Positions 34,098 through 42,480 of a DNA stretch of 64,000 nucleotides are shown piece by piece. Source of the DNA: CBDBKE01 sp965218055 (GTDB taxonomy: Bacteria > Acidobacteriota > Terriglobia > JAJPHL01 > JAPKYU01); assembly GCA_965218055.1 (NCBI GenBank), contig CBDCKA010000001.1, forward strand, positions 992,001-1,056,000, given 5' to 3'. Under the pieces are notes generated by a model, which searched no databases, had not been told where the DNA came from, and was given only the letters and a program-made list of their open reading frames with translations. The translations under genes and the position numbers were made by a program. Each line of letters begins with the position of its first letter. The stretch's first letter is position 1.

Positions 34098-36232
34098 TCC
34101 CTAGCACGGAGCGTCTGGGTGGTCCGCTGCGGCAACTGGCTCTCCTCTACGGCGCTCAAACCGCTTACTACGACGTTATCTCCCACCGCCGCAGGCAGGC
34201 GTCGGCTGAGGTGCTGGTGTCCGTACTTCGCTCGCTGGGGGCTCCTGTGGAAAACATCGGGGATGTCCGCTCCGCCTTGCAGCAGCGGCGCCAGGACCTG
34301 TGGCAGCGCCCCCTGGAGCCGGTCACGGTTGCGTGGAACGGCGCTCCACTGCGAGTCGAGCTGCGCCTGCCCGCGTCGCGCGCCGGGGGCCTGGCTCGCT
34401 GCCGCTTGCAGCTCGAAACTGGAGAGGTCGAGCAGTGGACCTCGAACCTGGCAGCCCTTCGCACTCGGCGCTCCGCCGAAGAAGCAGGAGTGCGGTACGT
34501 GGTCAAAGTTCTGAGGAGCCCCCAAAGCCTCCCCTGCGGCTACCATCGCTTCCGACTGGAATGGCAGGGAAACACCGCCGAGACGCTGATCATCGTTGCG
34601 CCACTCCGGGCTTACGCCACACCAACGCAGGGGGAAAACAAAACTTGGGGAGTTTTCCTACCGCTCTATGCGCTGCACAGTCGTCGGAGTTGGGGAGCGG
34701 GAGATTTCTCGGACCTGGAAACGCTGGTCGAGTGGGTCGGTCAATTGGGCGGAGGCGCGGTCAGCACTCTGCCGTTGTTAGCCTCCTTCCTCGATGAGCC
34801 TTTCGACCCCAGCCCCTACGCGCCGGCCAGCCGTCTGTTCTGGAACGAGTTTTACCTGGACGTCACACGGATCCCGGAAGTGGAATCCTGTGCCCCAGTG
34901 AAGGAGCGGCTGGGCTCCGCCTGGCTCCAGCAAGAACTGGACCTGTTGCGCTCCTCAGCCCTGGTGGACTATCGCCGCGGGATGGTCGTGAAACGAAAAC
35001 TGCTGGAGCAACTGGCGCGGCACTTTTTTGCCCAGAACTCCGAACGGACGGCGAATTTCCGGCGTTACCTGGAGGCACATCCTCGCCTGGAAGATTATGC
35101 CCGCTTCCGGGCCGTCTCTGACCGCCAGCAGGCTCCCTGGACGAGCTGGCCCCAGCCGCTGCGCGAGGGAGTTGTCAAACCGGGCGACTACGACGAGCAG
35201 GTCCGCCGCTACTACCTCTACACGCAGTGGCTCGTCGAAGAGCAGATTCAGGCCGTTGCGGAAAAAGCCCGGCGAAATGGCCCCGGCCTCTATCTGGATT
35301 TGCCCTTGGGCCTGCATCCGGCCGGTTATGACGTGTGGCGCGAGCGCGACGCGTTTGCCCTGGACGTCTCCGGGGGTGCGCCTCCCGACCCTGTCTTTGC
35401 CACGGGACAGAATTGGGCGTTTCGACCGCTACAGCCGGAAAAGATCAGGGAGCAGGGCTACGGCTACTTCATTGCCTGCCTGCGCCATCAGCTCCAGCAC
35501 GCTGGTATGCTGCGCATGGATCACGTGATGGCCCTGCACCGGCTGTTCTGGATTCCCGATGGCTTTGAAGACCACCAGGGAGTCTATGTGCGCTACCCGG
35601 CCGAGGAGCTTTATGCCGTCCTGAGCCTGGAATCGCACCGGCACAAGGCGAGCATTGTCGGTGAGAACCTGGGTACGGTGCCCTCCTATGTGAATCCCGC
35701 GATGCGTCGCCACCAGGTGCAGCGGATGTACGTTGTACAATATGAGCTTGTCCTTCGGGCCCGCAAGCCCCTGCGGGCAGTTCCTGCGTTTTCAGTGGCC
35801 GGTCTGAATACGCACGACATGCCTCCGTTTGCCGCCTACTGGGAAAGCCTGGACGTGGAAGAGCGGCTGGCATTGGGCCTTTTCAGCCGAAACGGCGCCG
35901 AGAGGGAGCGCAAGAATCGCGAGACGCTTCGCAACGCTTTGGTCAGGTTCCTGAGGCGCCATGGCTGGCTGGCGTCCAGGTCGGCGGAGACCGGGGATGT
36001 CTTGAGAGCTTGCCTGGCTTATTTGGGGGCCAGCCCGGCTCAAATCGTGCTGGTGAACTTGGAAGACCTTTGGCTGGAAACACGGTCCCAGAACTTGCCC
36101 TCGACCGGAGAGGCACGTCCCAACTGGCGTCAGAAGGCGCGCTACTCTCTGGAAGCGCTTCGCCGCTTGCCCGAGGTCTGCGCTACACTCCAGCAACTGC
36201 ATCAGGCACGATCGGGAGGGAAAGGCCGTTGA
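34064..36232 (+). CDS. malQ: 4-alpha-glucanotransferase (amylomaltase), GH77
   Basis: Disproportionating enzyme that moves alpha-1,4-glucan segments between chains. The GH77 catalytic triad is present: Asp486 in MLRMDHVMALHR, Glu534 in VGENLGTVP, Asp585 in NTHDMPPF. The N-terminal ~200 residues are a MalQ-type extra beta domain, then WGVFLPLYALHSRRSWGAGD begins the barrel. Start is uncertain: ATG 34016 and GTG 34064 are in frame, both inside the preceding gene; GTG 34064 is chosen as the smaller overlap. The stop overlaps the next gene's TTG (TTGA). First enzyme of a five-gene operon that ends in trehalose synthesis. Confidence 0.9.
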   Translation: MHGGTTGGKRLIPSTERLGGPLRQLALLYGAQTAYYDVISHRRRQASAEVLVSVLRSLGAPVENIGDVRSALQQRRQDLWQRPLEPVTVAWNGAPLRVELRLPASRAGGLARCRLQLETGEVEQWTSNLAALRTRRSAEEAGVRYVVKVLRSPQSLPCGYHRFRLEWQGNTAETLIIVAPLRAYATPTQGENKTWGVFLPLYALHSRRSWGAGDFSDLETLVEWVGQLGGGAVSTLPLLASFLDEPFDPSPYAPASRLFWNEFYLDVTRIPEVESCAPVKERLGSAWLQQELDLLRSSALVDYRRGMVVKRKLLEQLARHFFAQNSERTANFRRYLEAHPRLEDYARFRAVSDRQQAPWTSWPQPLREGVVKPGDYDEQVRRYYLYTQWLVEEQIQAVAEKARRNGPGLYLDLPLGLHPAGYDVWRERDAFALDVSGGAPPDPVFATGQNWAFRPLQPEKIREQGYGYFIACLRHQLQHAGMLRMDHVMALHRLFWIPDGFEDHQGVYVRYPAEELYAVLSLESHRHKASIVGENLGTVPSYVNPAMRRHQVQRMYVVQYELVLRARKPLRAVPAFSVAGLNTHDMPPFAAYWESLDVEERLALGLFSRNGAERERKNRETLRNALVRFLRRHGWLASRSAETGDVLRACLAYLGASPAQIVLVNLEDLWLETRSQNLPSTGEARPNWRQKARYSLEALRRLPEVCATLQQLHQARSGGKGR

Positions 36233-38193
36233 AATTCAGCCAGAAAGGCACGCTGCAGACTTCCGGCTCAGGGAAGGCGGTCTCGGCGGTGCGCTATGAC
36301 GTGAAGCTGTTGACTGACCAGGATCTCCGCCTGTTCGACGAGGGCAGCCACTATCGACTCTACCAAAAACTGGGGGCTCATCTCCTGCAGGCAGACGGAG
36401 TCGAAGGAACCTACTTCGCCGTCTGGGCTCCGAACGCTAAACAGGTGTCTGTGATGGGGGAGTTCAACGGATGGGAGAAGTCCAGCCACCCGTTGCGCGT
36501 CGTTGACCATTCTGGCATCTGGGAAGGATTCATCCCCGCAGTGGGTCTGGGCGCCCTCTACAAGTATTATGTCGTCTCTCAGCATGGCGGTTATCGAGTG
36601 GACAAAACCGATCCTTTTGCCTTCATGCTGGAGAGTCCGCCGCGAACCGCTTCTGTGGTCTGGAACCTGGAATACCAGTGGCAGGATGACGCCTGGATGC
36701 AAAGCCGGCGGCAGCGCAATTCTCTGCATAGCCCGATCTCCATCTACGAGGTCCATCTTGGTTCCTGGATGCGGGTTCCGGAGGAAAACAACCGCTGGTT
36801 CACCTACCGCGAGCTGGCGCCGAAACTGGCCGACTATGTGCGCCGCATGGGGTTCACCCATGTGGAGTTGCTGCCCGTCATGGAACACCCTTTCTACGGG
36901 TCTTGGGGCTACCAGACCACTGGTTATTTTGCTCCCACCAGCCGCTACGGAACGCCCCAAGATTTAATGTATTTCATTGACACTCTCCACCAGAACGGGA
37001 TCGGAGTCATCCTGGACTGGGTGCCGTCGCACTTTCCCAGTGACGAACACGGCCTCGCTTACTTTGACGGGACTCACCTCTACGAGCACGCCGACCCTCG
37101 CAAAGGCTTTCATCCGGACTGGGGCAGCTACATTTTCAACTACGGACGGAGCGAGAACCGAAGCTTCCTGCTGAGCAGCGCTCTGTTCTGGCTGGACGCA
37201 TACCACGCCGACGGGCTGCGGGTGGACGCGGTCGCTTCCATGCTGTACCTGGACTACTCGCGCCCGGAAGGCGAGTGGATTCCCAACCGGTACGGGAGCC
37301 GGGAAAACATCGAAGCCGTCCAGTTCGTGCGGGAACTCAACCAGCACGCCTACCAGAACCACCCTGGCATCCAGACGGTGGCCGAGGAGTCCACGACCTG
37401 GCCCATGGTTTCGCGGCCAACCCACATCGGCGGTCTGGGCTTTGGCATGAAGTGGGACATGGGCTGGATGAACGACACGCTGGAATACATGTCTCAGGAT
37501 CCCACCCGCCGGAACTCCTACCACAACAACCTGAGCTTTCGCATGACCTACGCCTTCACGGAAAACTTCCTGCTGCCGCTATCGCACGACGAGGTCGTGC
37601 ACGAGAAGAGCTCGCTGCTGGGCAAGATGCCGGGCGATGAATGGCAGAAGTTCGCCAACCTGCGCCTGCTGCTCGGTTACATGTATAGCCAGCCCGGCAA
37701 GAAGCTGCTGTTCATGGGGGGCGAGTTCGGCCAGTGGCGGGAGTGGAATCACGACGCGAGCCTGGACTGGCACCTGCTGCGATATGCTCCCCATGCCGGC
37801 TTGCAAAAGTGGGTGGAGGATTTAAACCGGCTGTACTGCAGCGAGCCGGCGCTCCATGAGCTGGACGTCGAAGGGGGGGGCTTTGAGTGGATTGACTGCC
37901 ACGACAGCGAGCAGAGTGCGCTGGCATTTCTTCGCAAAGCGCGCTCCACGAACGACACAGTCGTCGTGGCCTGCAATTTCACACCGTTTCCTCGCACCAA
38001 CTATCACGTTGGGGTGCCCCGCGGTGGGTTCTGGCGTGAACTGCTCAACAGCGACGCCGAGCACTATGGAGGAAGTGGCTGGGGAAATCTCGGCGGGGTG
38101 GAAGCGGCGCCGGTTTCCGCCCATGGGCGCCCCTATGCTCTGCGCCTCACTTTGCCACCGCTCGCGATTGTCCTCCTCAAAAGTGGAGCGTAA
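36229..38193 (+). CDS. glgB: 1,4-alpha-glucan branching enzyme, GH13
   Basis: Introduces alpha-1,6 branches in glycogen. 654 residues from TTG 36229, which overlaps the malQ stop (TTGA) and follows a GGGAGGG Shine-Dalgarno; longer in-frame starts lie inside malQ and are not needed. CBM48 N-domain (TYFAVWAPNAKQVSVMGEFN), then the GH13_9 barrel: VELLPVMEHPFYGSWGYQTT, nucleophile Asp333 in LRVDAVASMLYLDYSR, acid/base in VAEEST (386-389), Asp454 in LSHDEVVHEKSSLLGKM, and LLFMGGEFGQWREWNHD. All hallmark motifs intact. Translationally coupled to malQ, 6 bp before treZ. Confidence 0.95.
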   Translation: MKFSQKGTLQTSGSGKAVSAVRYDVKLLTDQDLRLFDEGSHYRLYQKLGAHLLQADGVEGTYFAVWAPNAKQVSVMGEFNGWEKSSHPLRVVDHSGIWEGFIPAVGLGALYKYYVVSQHGGYRVDKTDPFAFMLESPPRTASVVWNLEYQWQDDAWMQSRRQRNSLHSPISIYEVHLGSWMRVPEENNRWFTYRELAPKLADYVRRMGFTHVELLPVMEHPFYGSWGYQTTGYFAPTSRYGTPQDLMYFIDTLHQNGIGVILDWVPSHFPSDEHGLAYFDGTHLYEHADPRKGFHPDWGSYIFNYGRSENRSFLLSSALFWLDAYHADGLRVDAVASMLYLDYSRPEGEWIPNRYGSRENIEAVQFVRELNQHAYQNHPGIQTVAEESTTWPMVSRPTHIGGLGFGMKWDMGWMNDTLEYMSQDPTRRNSYHNNLSFRMTYAFTENFLLPLSHDEVVHEKSSLLGKMPGDEWQKFANLRLLLGYMYSQPGKKLLFMGGEFGQWREWNHDASLDWHLLRYAPHAGLQKWVEDLNRLYCSEPALHELDVEGGGFEWIDCHDSEQSALAFLRKARSTNDTVVVACNFTPFPRTNYHVGVPRGGFWRELLNSDAEHYGGSGWGNLGGVEAAPVSAHGRPYALRLTLPPLAIVLLKSGA

Positions 38194-38199
38194 CCCGCG

Positions 38200-40032
38200 A
38201 TGAGTCCGGCGTTGGGTGCGACCTACCTGGGCCGCGGCCGCTGCGAGTTTCTCCTGTGGGCGCCGCAGTGGGAACAGGTTGATGTGCACATTGTGGGCCC
38301 GTGCGAACAGTTGGTCCCGATACAACCGCAGCCGCGCGGGTATCATCACGGCGTCGCAGACGGTGTTGAGCCGGGCAGTTTGTATCTATACCGCCTGGGA
38401 GGCCAGGAAGAAAGGCCAGACCCGGCCTCGCGCTTCCAGCCTCAGGGTGTTCACGGGCCGTCCCAGGTCGTGAACCCGGTCTTTGACTGGCACGATCGGG
38501 AATGGCGTGGCCTTCCCCTCGAGCATTACATCCTTTACGAAATCCACGTGGGTGCCTTCACTGCGGAGGGAACTTTTGATGCCATCCTGCCCTGCCTGCA
38601 CGAGCTGAAGCAGCTTGGCGTCACAGCCTTGGAGTTGATGCCAGTGGCGCAATTTCCCGGTGCGCGTAATTGGGGCTATGATGGCGTCTTCCCGTTCGCC
38701 GTACAGAACAGCTATGGCGGAGCCGCCGGACTGAAGCGTCTGGTCAATGCGTGCCACCAAGAGGGGCTGGCCGTAGTCCTGGATGTGGTCTATAACCACT
38801 TGGGGCCGGAAGGCAATTCCCTGGCCAACTTCGGACCCTACTTTACCGATCGCTACCGCACCCCCTGGGGTGGGGCCGTCAACTTCGACGGGACGCGTAG
38901 CGACGAGGTCCGGCGCTTCTTTATCGAAAATGCGCTCTACTGGACGGGCGAGTTCCACGTGGATGCACTCAGGCTCGACGCCATCCACGCCATTGTGGAC
39001 CCATCGGCTCAATCCTTCCTGGAAGAGCTGGGCGAGGCGGTGCATGAACAGGCAGAGCGGCTCGAGCGCCGCGTCTACGTGATCGCGGAAAGCGACCGAA
39101 ATGACGCACGGTGTCTTCGTCCCCGCCAGGTGGGCGGCTGCGGTCTGGACGCCCAATGGAACGACGATTTTCATCACGCGCTCCACCCGCTGTTGACTGG
39201 CGAGCGGGAGGGCTACTACGCAGACTTTGGCCAGATCGAAAATCTAGGCCGAGCGTTCACCGAGGGTTATGTTTACTCTGGACAATATTCGGCCTACCGC
39301 CAGCGCCGCCACGGGAACTCCTCGCGGGACATCCCGGCCCACCGGTTCGTTGTGTGCGCGCAGAACCACGATCAGGTGGGAAACCGGTTGCTAGGCGACC
39401 GGCTCAGCCAACTCACCTGCTTCGAGGGACTGAAGCTGGCCGCCGCCGTGGTCTTGCTGTCGCCCTTCATTCCGCTGCTGTTCATGGGGGAGGAGTACGG
39501 GGAGACGGCGCCGTTTCCATATTTCGTCAGCCATTCGGATCCTGCCTTGATTCAAGCCGTGCGGAAAGGGCGCCGCGAGGAGTTTGCCGCCTTTCAATGG
39601 GAGGGCGAGATGCCCGACCCGCAGGACGAGCGCACCTTCTTGCGCGCCAAGCTGCGCCGGGAACTGCGACAGCAAGGCACCCATCGCGCCCTGTACGATT
39701 TCTACCAGGAGCTGATTCGGCTGAGAAAACACACGCCCGCCCTGGCCTGGTTGAACAAGGAAGCGCTGGCGGTCTCATGCAATGAGAAAGAGAAGATTTT
39801 GTTCGTTCGGCGCTGGAAAGATTCCAACCAGGTTTTCACGGTCTTCCACTTTGGGGATGGAGCGGCCGAGCTTCGCTTGCCCATCCCGCCGGGGCACTGG
39901 CAGAAGCTGCTGGATTCGCGCGACCCACGCTGGGCTGGCGACGGCAGTTCGGCGCCAGAGAAGTTCGCCGCAAGCAGCGAACCCTGCTTCACGGTCGGGC
40001 CCAAGTCCGTGGTGCTGTTTCAAACCGTGTAA
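38200..40032 (+). CDS. treZ: Malto-oligosyltrehalose trehalohydrolase, GH13
   Basis: Releases trehalose from the maltooligosyl-trehalose made by TreY. 610 residues. Short N-terminal CBM48-like domain (YLGRGRCEFLLWAPQWEQVD), then IYEIHVGAFTAEGTFDAI-type start (seen as YILYEIHVGAFTAEGTFDAI). Catalytic residues: Asp260 in LRLDAIHAIVD, Glu297 in VIAESDRND, Asp391 in CAQNHDQVGNR. The HVGAFT, ESDRNDAR and NHDQVGNR combination is specific for TreZ. ATG 38200 is 6 bp after glgB; 3 bp before the GH57 gene. Cytoplasmic; works with TreY downstream. Confidence 0.95.
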   Translation: MSPALGATYLGRGRCEFLLWAPQWEQVDVHIVGPCEQLVPIQPQPRGYHHGVADGVEPGSLYLYRLGGQEERPDPASRFQPQGVHGPSQVVNPVFDWHDREWRGLPLEHYILYEIHVGAFTAEGTFDAILPCLHELKQLGVTALELMPVAQFPGARNWGYDGVFPFAVQNSYGGAAGLKRLVNACHQEGLAVVLDVVYNHLGPEGNSLANFGPYFTDRYRTPWGGAVNFDGTRSDEVRRFFIENALYWTGEFHVDALRLDAIHAIVDPSAQSFLEELGEAVHEQAERLERRVYVIAESDRNDARCLRPRQVGGCGLDAQWNDDFHHALHPLLTGEREGYYADFGQIENLGRAFTEGYVYSGQYSAYRQRRHGNSSRDIPAHRFVVCAQNHDQVGNRLLGDRLSQLTCFEGLKLAAAVVLLSPFIPLLFMGEEYGETAPFPYFVSHSDPALIQAVRKGRREEFAAFQWEGEMPDPQDERTFLRAKLRRELRQQGTHRALYDFYQELIRLRKHTPALAWLNKEALAVSCNEKEKILFVRRWKDSNQVFTVFHFGDGAAELRLPIPPGHWQKLLDSRDPRWAGDGSSAPEKFAASSEPCFTVGPKSVVLFQTV

Positions 40033-40035
40033 CTC

Positions 40036-42480
40036 ATGACGCCACGATACATCTGTATTCATGCCCACTTCTACCAGCCACCTCGCGAGAACCCGGGATT
40101 GGAAGCCGTCGAACTGCAAGGCTCGGCCTACCCTTACCACGACTGGAACGAACGCATCACAGCCGAGTGTTACGCGCGCAACGCTGCCTCGCGTGTCTTG
40201 GATGGTGAGGGCCGCATTGCCAAGATCCTCAACAACTACGCCAAGATCAGTTTTGACTTCGGTCCCACGGTACTTTCCTGGCTCGAACAGCAAGCGCCGG
40301 AGGTGTATGGCTCGATTCTGGCAGCCGACCAGGAGAGCCAGACGCAGTTCTCCGGGCACGGGTCCGCACTGGCCCAAGCTTACAACCACATGATCTTGCC
40401 GCTGGCCAACCGCCGCGACAAAGAAACACAAGTCTTTTGGGGCATCCGCGACTTTCAGGCCCGCTTCGGCCGGCTCCCGGAAGGGATGTGGCTGCCGGAA
40501 ACTGCTGTGGACCTGGAGACGCTGCGCATTCTGGCCGGACACGGAATCCGCTTCACCATTCTGGCCCCAACGCAGGCCCGCCGCGTTCGCCCCATTGGCG
40601 GTCGGGCTTGGCGAGACGTGCGCGGGGGCCGCGTGGACCCCTCGATGGCCTATAGGCTCAACCTTGGAGCAGGCCGCAGCATCAATCTCTTCTTTTACGA
40701 CGGGCCCATCTCACGTGGCGTAGCTTTCGAAGGTCTCCTCGTTCAGGGCGAGCAGTTGGCCCACCGGCTCACAGAGGGTTTTGACGAGTCGCGCCAATGG
40801 CCACAGTTGGTGCACATCGCAACGGACGGGGAAACCTACGGCCATCACCACCGGCGCGGCGAAATGGCGCTTTCCTACGCCCTGCAATACATTGAATCCA
40901 AGAACCTGGCGAAAATCACCAATTACGGCGAATACCTGGAGCGGCACCCACCCACCCACGAAGTGGAAATCCTGGAGAACAGCTCTTGGAGTTGCGCGCA
41001 CGGAGTGGAGCGCTGGCGAAGCAACTGCGGCTGTAACTCCGGTATGCACGTCGGCTGGAGCCAGCAGTGGCGGGGCCCGCTGCGGGATGCGCTGGATTGG
41101 CTGCGGGATGCGCTGGCTCACGCGTATGAAGAAAAGACCGCCCGACTGCTGCGAGACCCTTGGACGGCGCGCGACCACTACATTGAGGTGATTCTGGACC
41201 GTTCGCCAGAGATGGTGGAGCGGTTTTTTGAACGGCACGCCACCCGTGCGCTGTCGGAGGAAGAACAGATCGAAGCCCTGAAGCTGCTGGAAATCGAGCG
41301 TCAGGCGATGCTGATGTATACCAGCTGCGGTTGGTTCTTCGACGAACTGTCCGGCCTGGAGACCGTGCAGGTGATCCAGTACGCCGGCCGCGCTCTGCAA
41401 CTGGCAGACGATGTGGTCGACGAGCCGCTGGAACTGCGCTTCGTGGAGCTACTGGAGCGGGCCAAGAGCAATCTGCGAGAGCACGAAGATGGCCGGCGGA
41501 TTTACGAAAAGTGGGTGAAGCCATCCCTGGTGGATTTGCACAAGGTGGGCGTTCACTATGCGGTCAGTTCGCTGTTTGAGAGTCCCGGCAAGGCAGCGCA
41601 AACGTATTGCTACGACATCAACCGTGAGGACCTGCGGCTGCAGACTGCAGGGAAAGCGAAATTTGCTCTGGGCCACGCCAAACTCGTCTCCCGAATCACA
41701 CGAGAGCCCGCCCGGATGACTTTCGGGGTTCTGCACTTGGGCGACCACAACGTCCGAGCCCAGGTCCGTCAGTTCCGGGGCAAGCAGGCCTACCAGGAGC
41801 TGGCCAACGAAGTCACCGAGGCCTTCGAGGGCGGAGATTTCCCTGAGCTGCTCCGCATCGTGGATAGGAACTTCGAATCAAGCGCACACACGTTGAAACT
41901 TCTCTTCCGCGACGAGCAGCGCAAGATTTTGCAGCTGATCCTGGAATCGGTCCTAACCGAGACGGAGACCGCCTACCGCCGCATCTACCAAGACCACGCC
42001 GCTTTGATGCGCTTCCTGACAACGTTGGGAATGCCCCAGCCACACCGCTTCGAAATCGCCGCCGAATTCACCCTCAACGCGGACCTGCGTCAAGCCCTGG
42101 AGTCCGACAGCCTGGACCGGGAGCGCATTCACGCGCTGCTGGAAGAAGCCGCCAAAGCCGGAGTCCAGCTCGACGAAGCCACCCTGGAGTTTGCCCTCCG
42201 CCGCAAGATCGAGCAACTGGCCAGCCGGTTCCAGGAACAGCCGGCCGATCCAGATCTTCTGCAAGCCCTGGACGCGGCGGCGGAGCTGGCTGGCTCGATG
42301 CCGTTCGAGGTCAATCTCTGGACAACCCAGAACATCTACTACGAGACGATGCGGAACCTCTACCCGGAGTTTCTTGCCAGGGGAGAGCACGGAGATGAAA
42401 CGGCACAGGCATGGGCAAACCAGTTCCGCTCTCTGGGCCAGAAGCTTCGGGTCCGGGTGGACGCAGGAAGCGACGAATGA
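40036..42480 (+). CDS. GH57-family / DUF3536 protein
   Basis: 814 residues. The N-terminal part is a GH57 (beta/alpha)7 domain: YICIHAHFYQPPRENPGLEA, candidate nucleophile Glu155 in GMWLPETAVD, candidate acid/base Asp264 in HIATDGETYGHHHRRGEMAL. The second half carries DUF3536 (ENSSWSCAHGVERWRSNCGC ... RDHYIEVILD), largely alpha-helical. GH57 enzymes include 4-alpha-glucanotransferases, amylopullulanases and branching enzymes; this DUF3536 branch is uncharacterised as far as I know. It lies between treZ and treY, overlapping treY by 4 bp (ATGA), so it should act on alpha-glucans feeding or limiting trehalose synthesis, perhaps in place of the missing debranching enzyme TreX; this is inference. 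Confidence 0.85.
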   Translation: MTPRYICIHAHFYQPPRENPGLEAVELQGSAYPYHDWNERITAECYARNAASRVLDGEGRIAKILNNYAKISFDFGPTVLSWLEQQAPEVYGSILAADQESQTQFSGHGSALAQAYNHMILPLANRRDKETQVFWGIRDFQARFGRLPEGMWLPETAVDLETLRILAGHGIRFTILAPTQARRVRPIGGRAWRDVRGGRVDPSMAYRLNLGAGRSINLFFYDGPISRGVAFEGLLVQGEQLAHRLTEGFDESRQWPQLVHIATDGETYGHHHRRGEMALSYALQYIESKNLAKITNYGEYLERHPPTHEVEILENSSWSCAHGVERWRSNCGCNSGMHVGWSQQWRGPLRDALDWLRDALAHAYEEKTARLLRDPWTARDHYIEVILDRSPEMVERFFERHATRALSEEEQIEALKLLEIERQAMLMYTSCGWFFDELSGLETVQVIQYAGRALQLADDVVDEPLELRFVELLERAKSNLREHEDGRRIYEKWVKPSLVDLHKVGVHYAVSSLFESPGKAAQTYCYDINREDLRLQTAGKAKFALGHAKLVSRITREPARMTFGVLHLGDHNVRAQVRQFRGKQAYQELANEVTEAFEGGDFPELLRIVDRNFESSAHTLKLLFRDEQRKILQLILESVLTETETAYRRIYQDHAALMRFLTTLGMPQPHRFEIAAEFTLNADLRQALESDSLDRERIHALLEEAAKAGVQLDEATLEFALRRKIEQLASRFQEQPADPDLLQALDAAAELAGSMPFEVNLWTTQNIYYETMRNLYPEFLARGEHGDETAQAWANQFRSLGQKLRVRVDAGSDE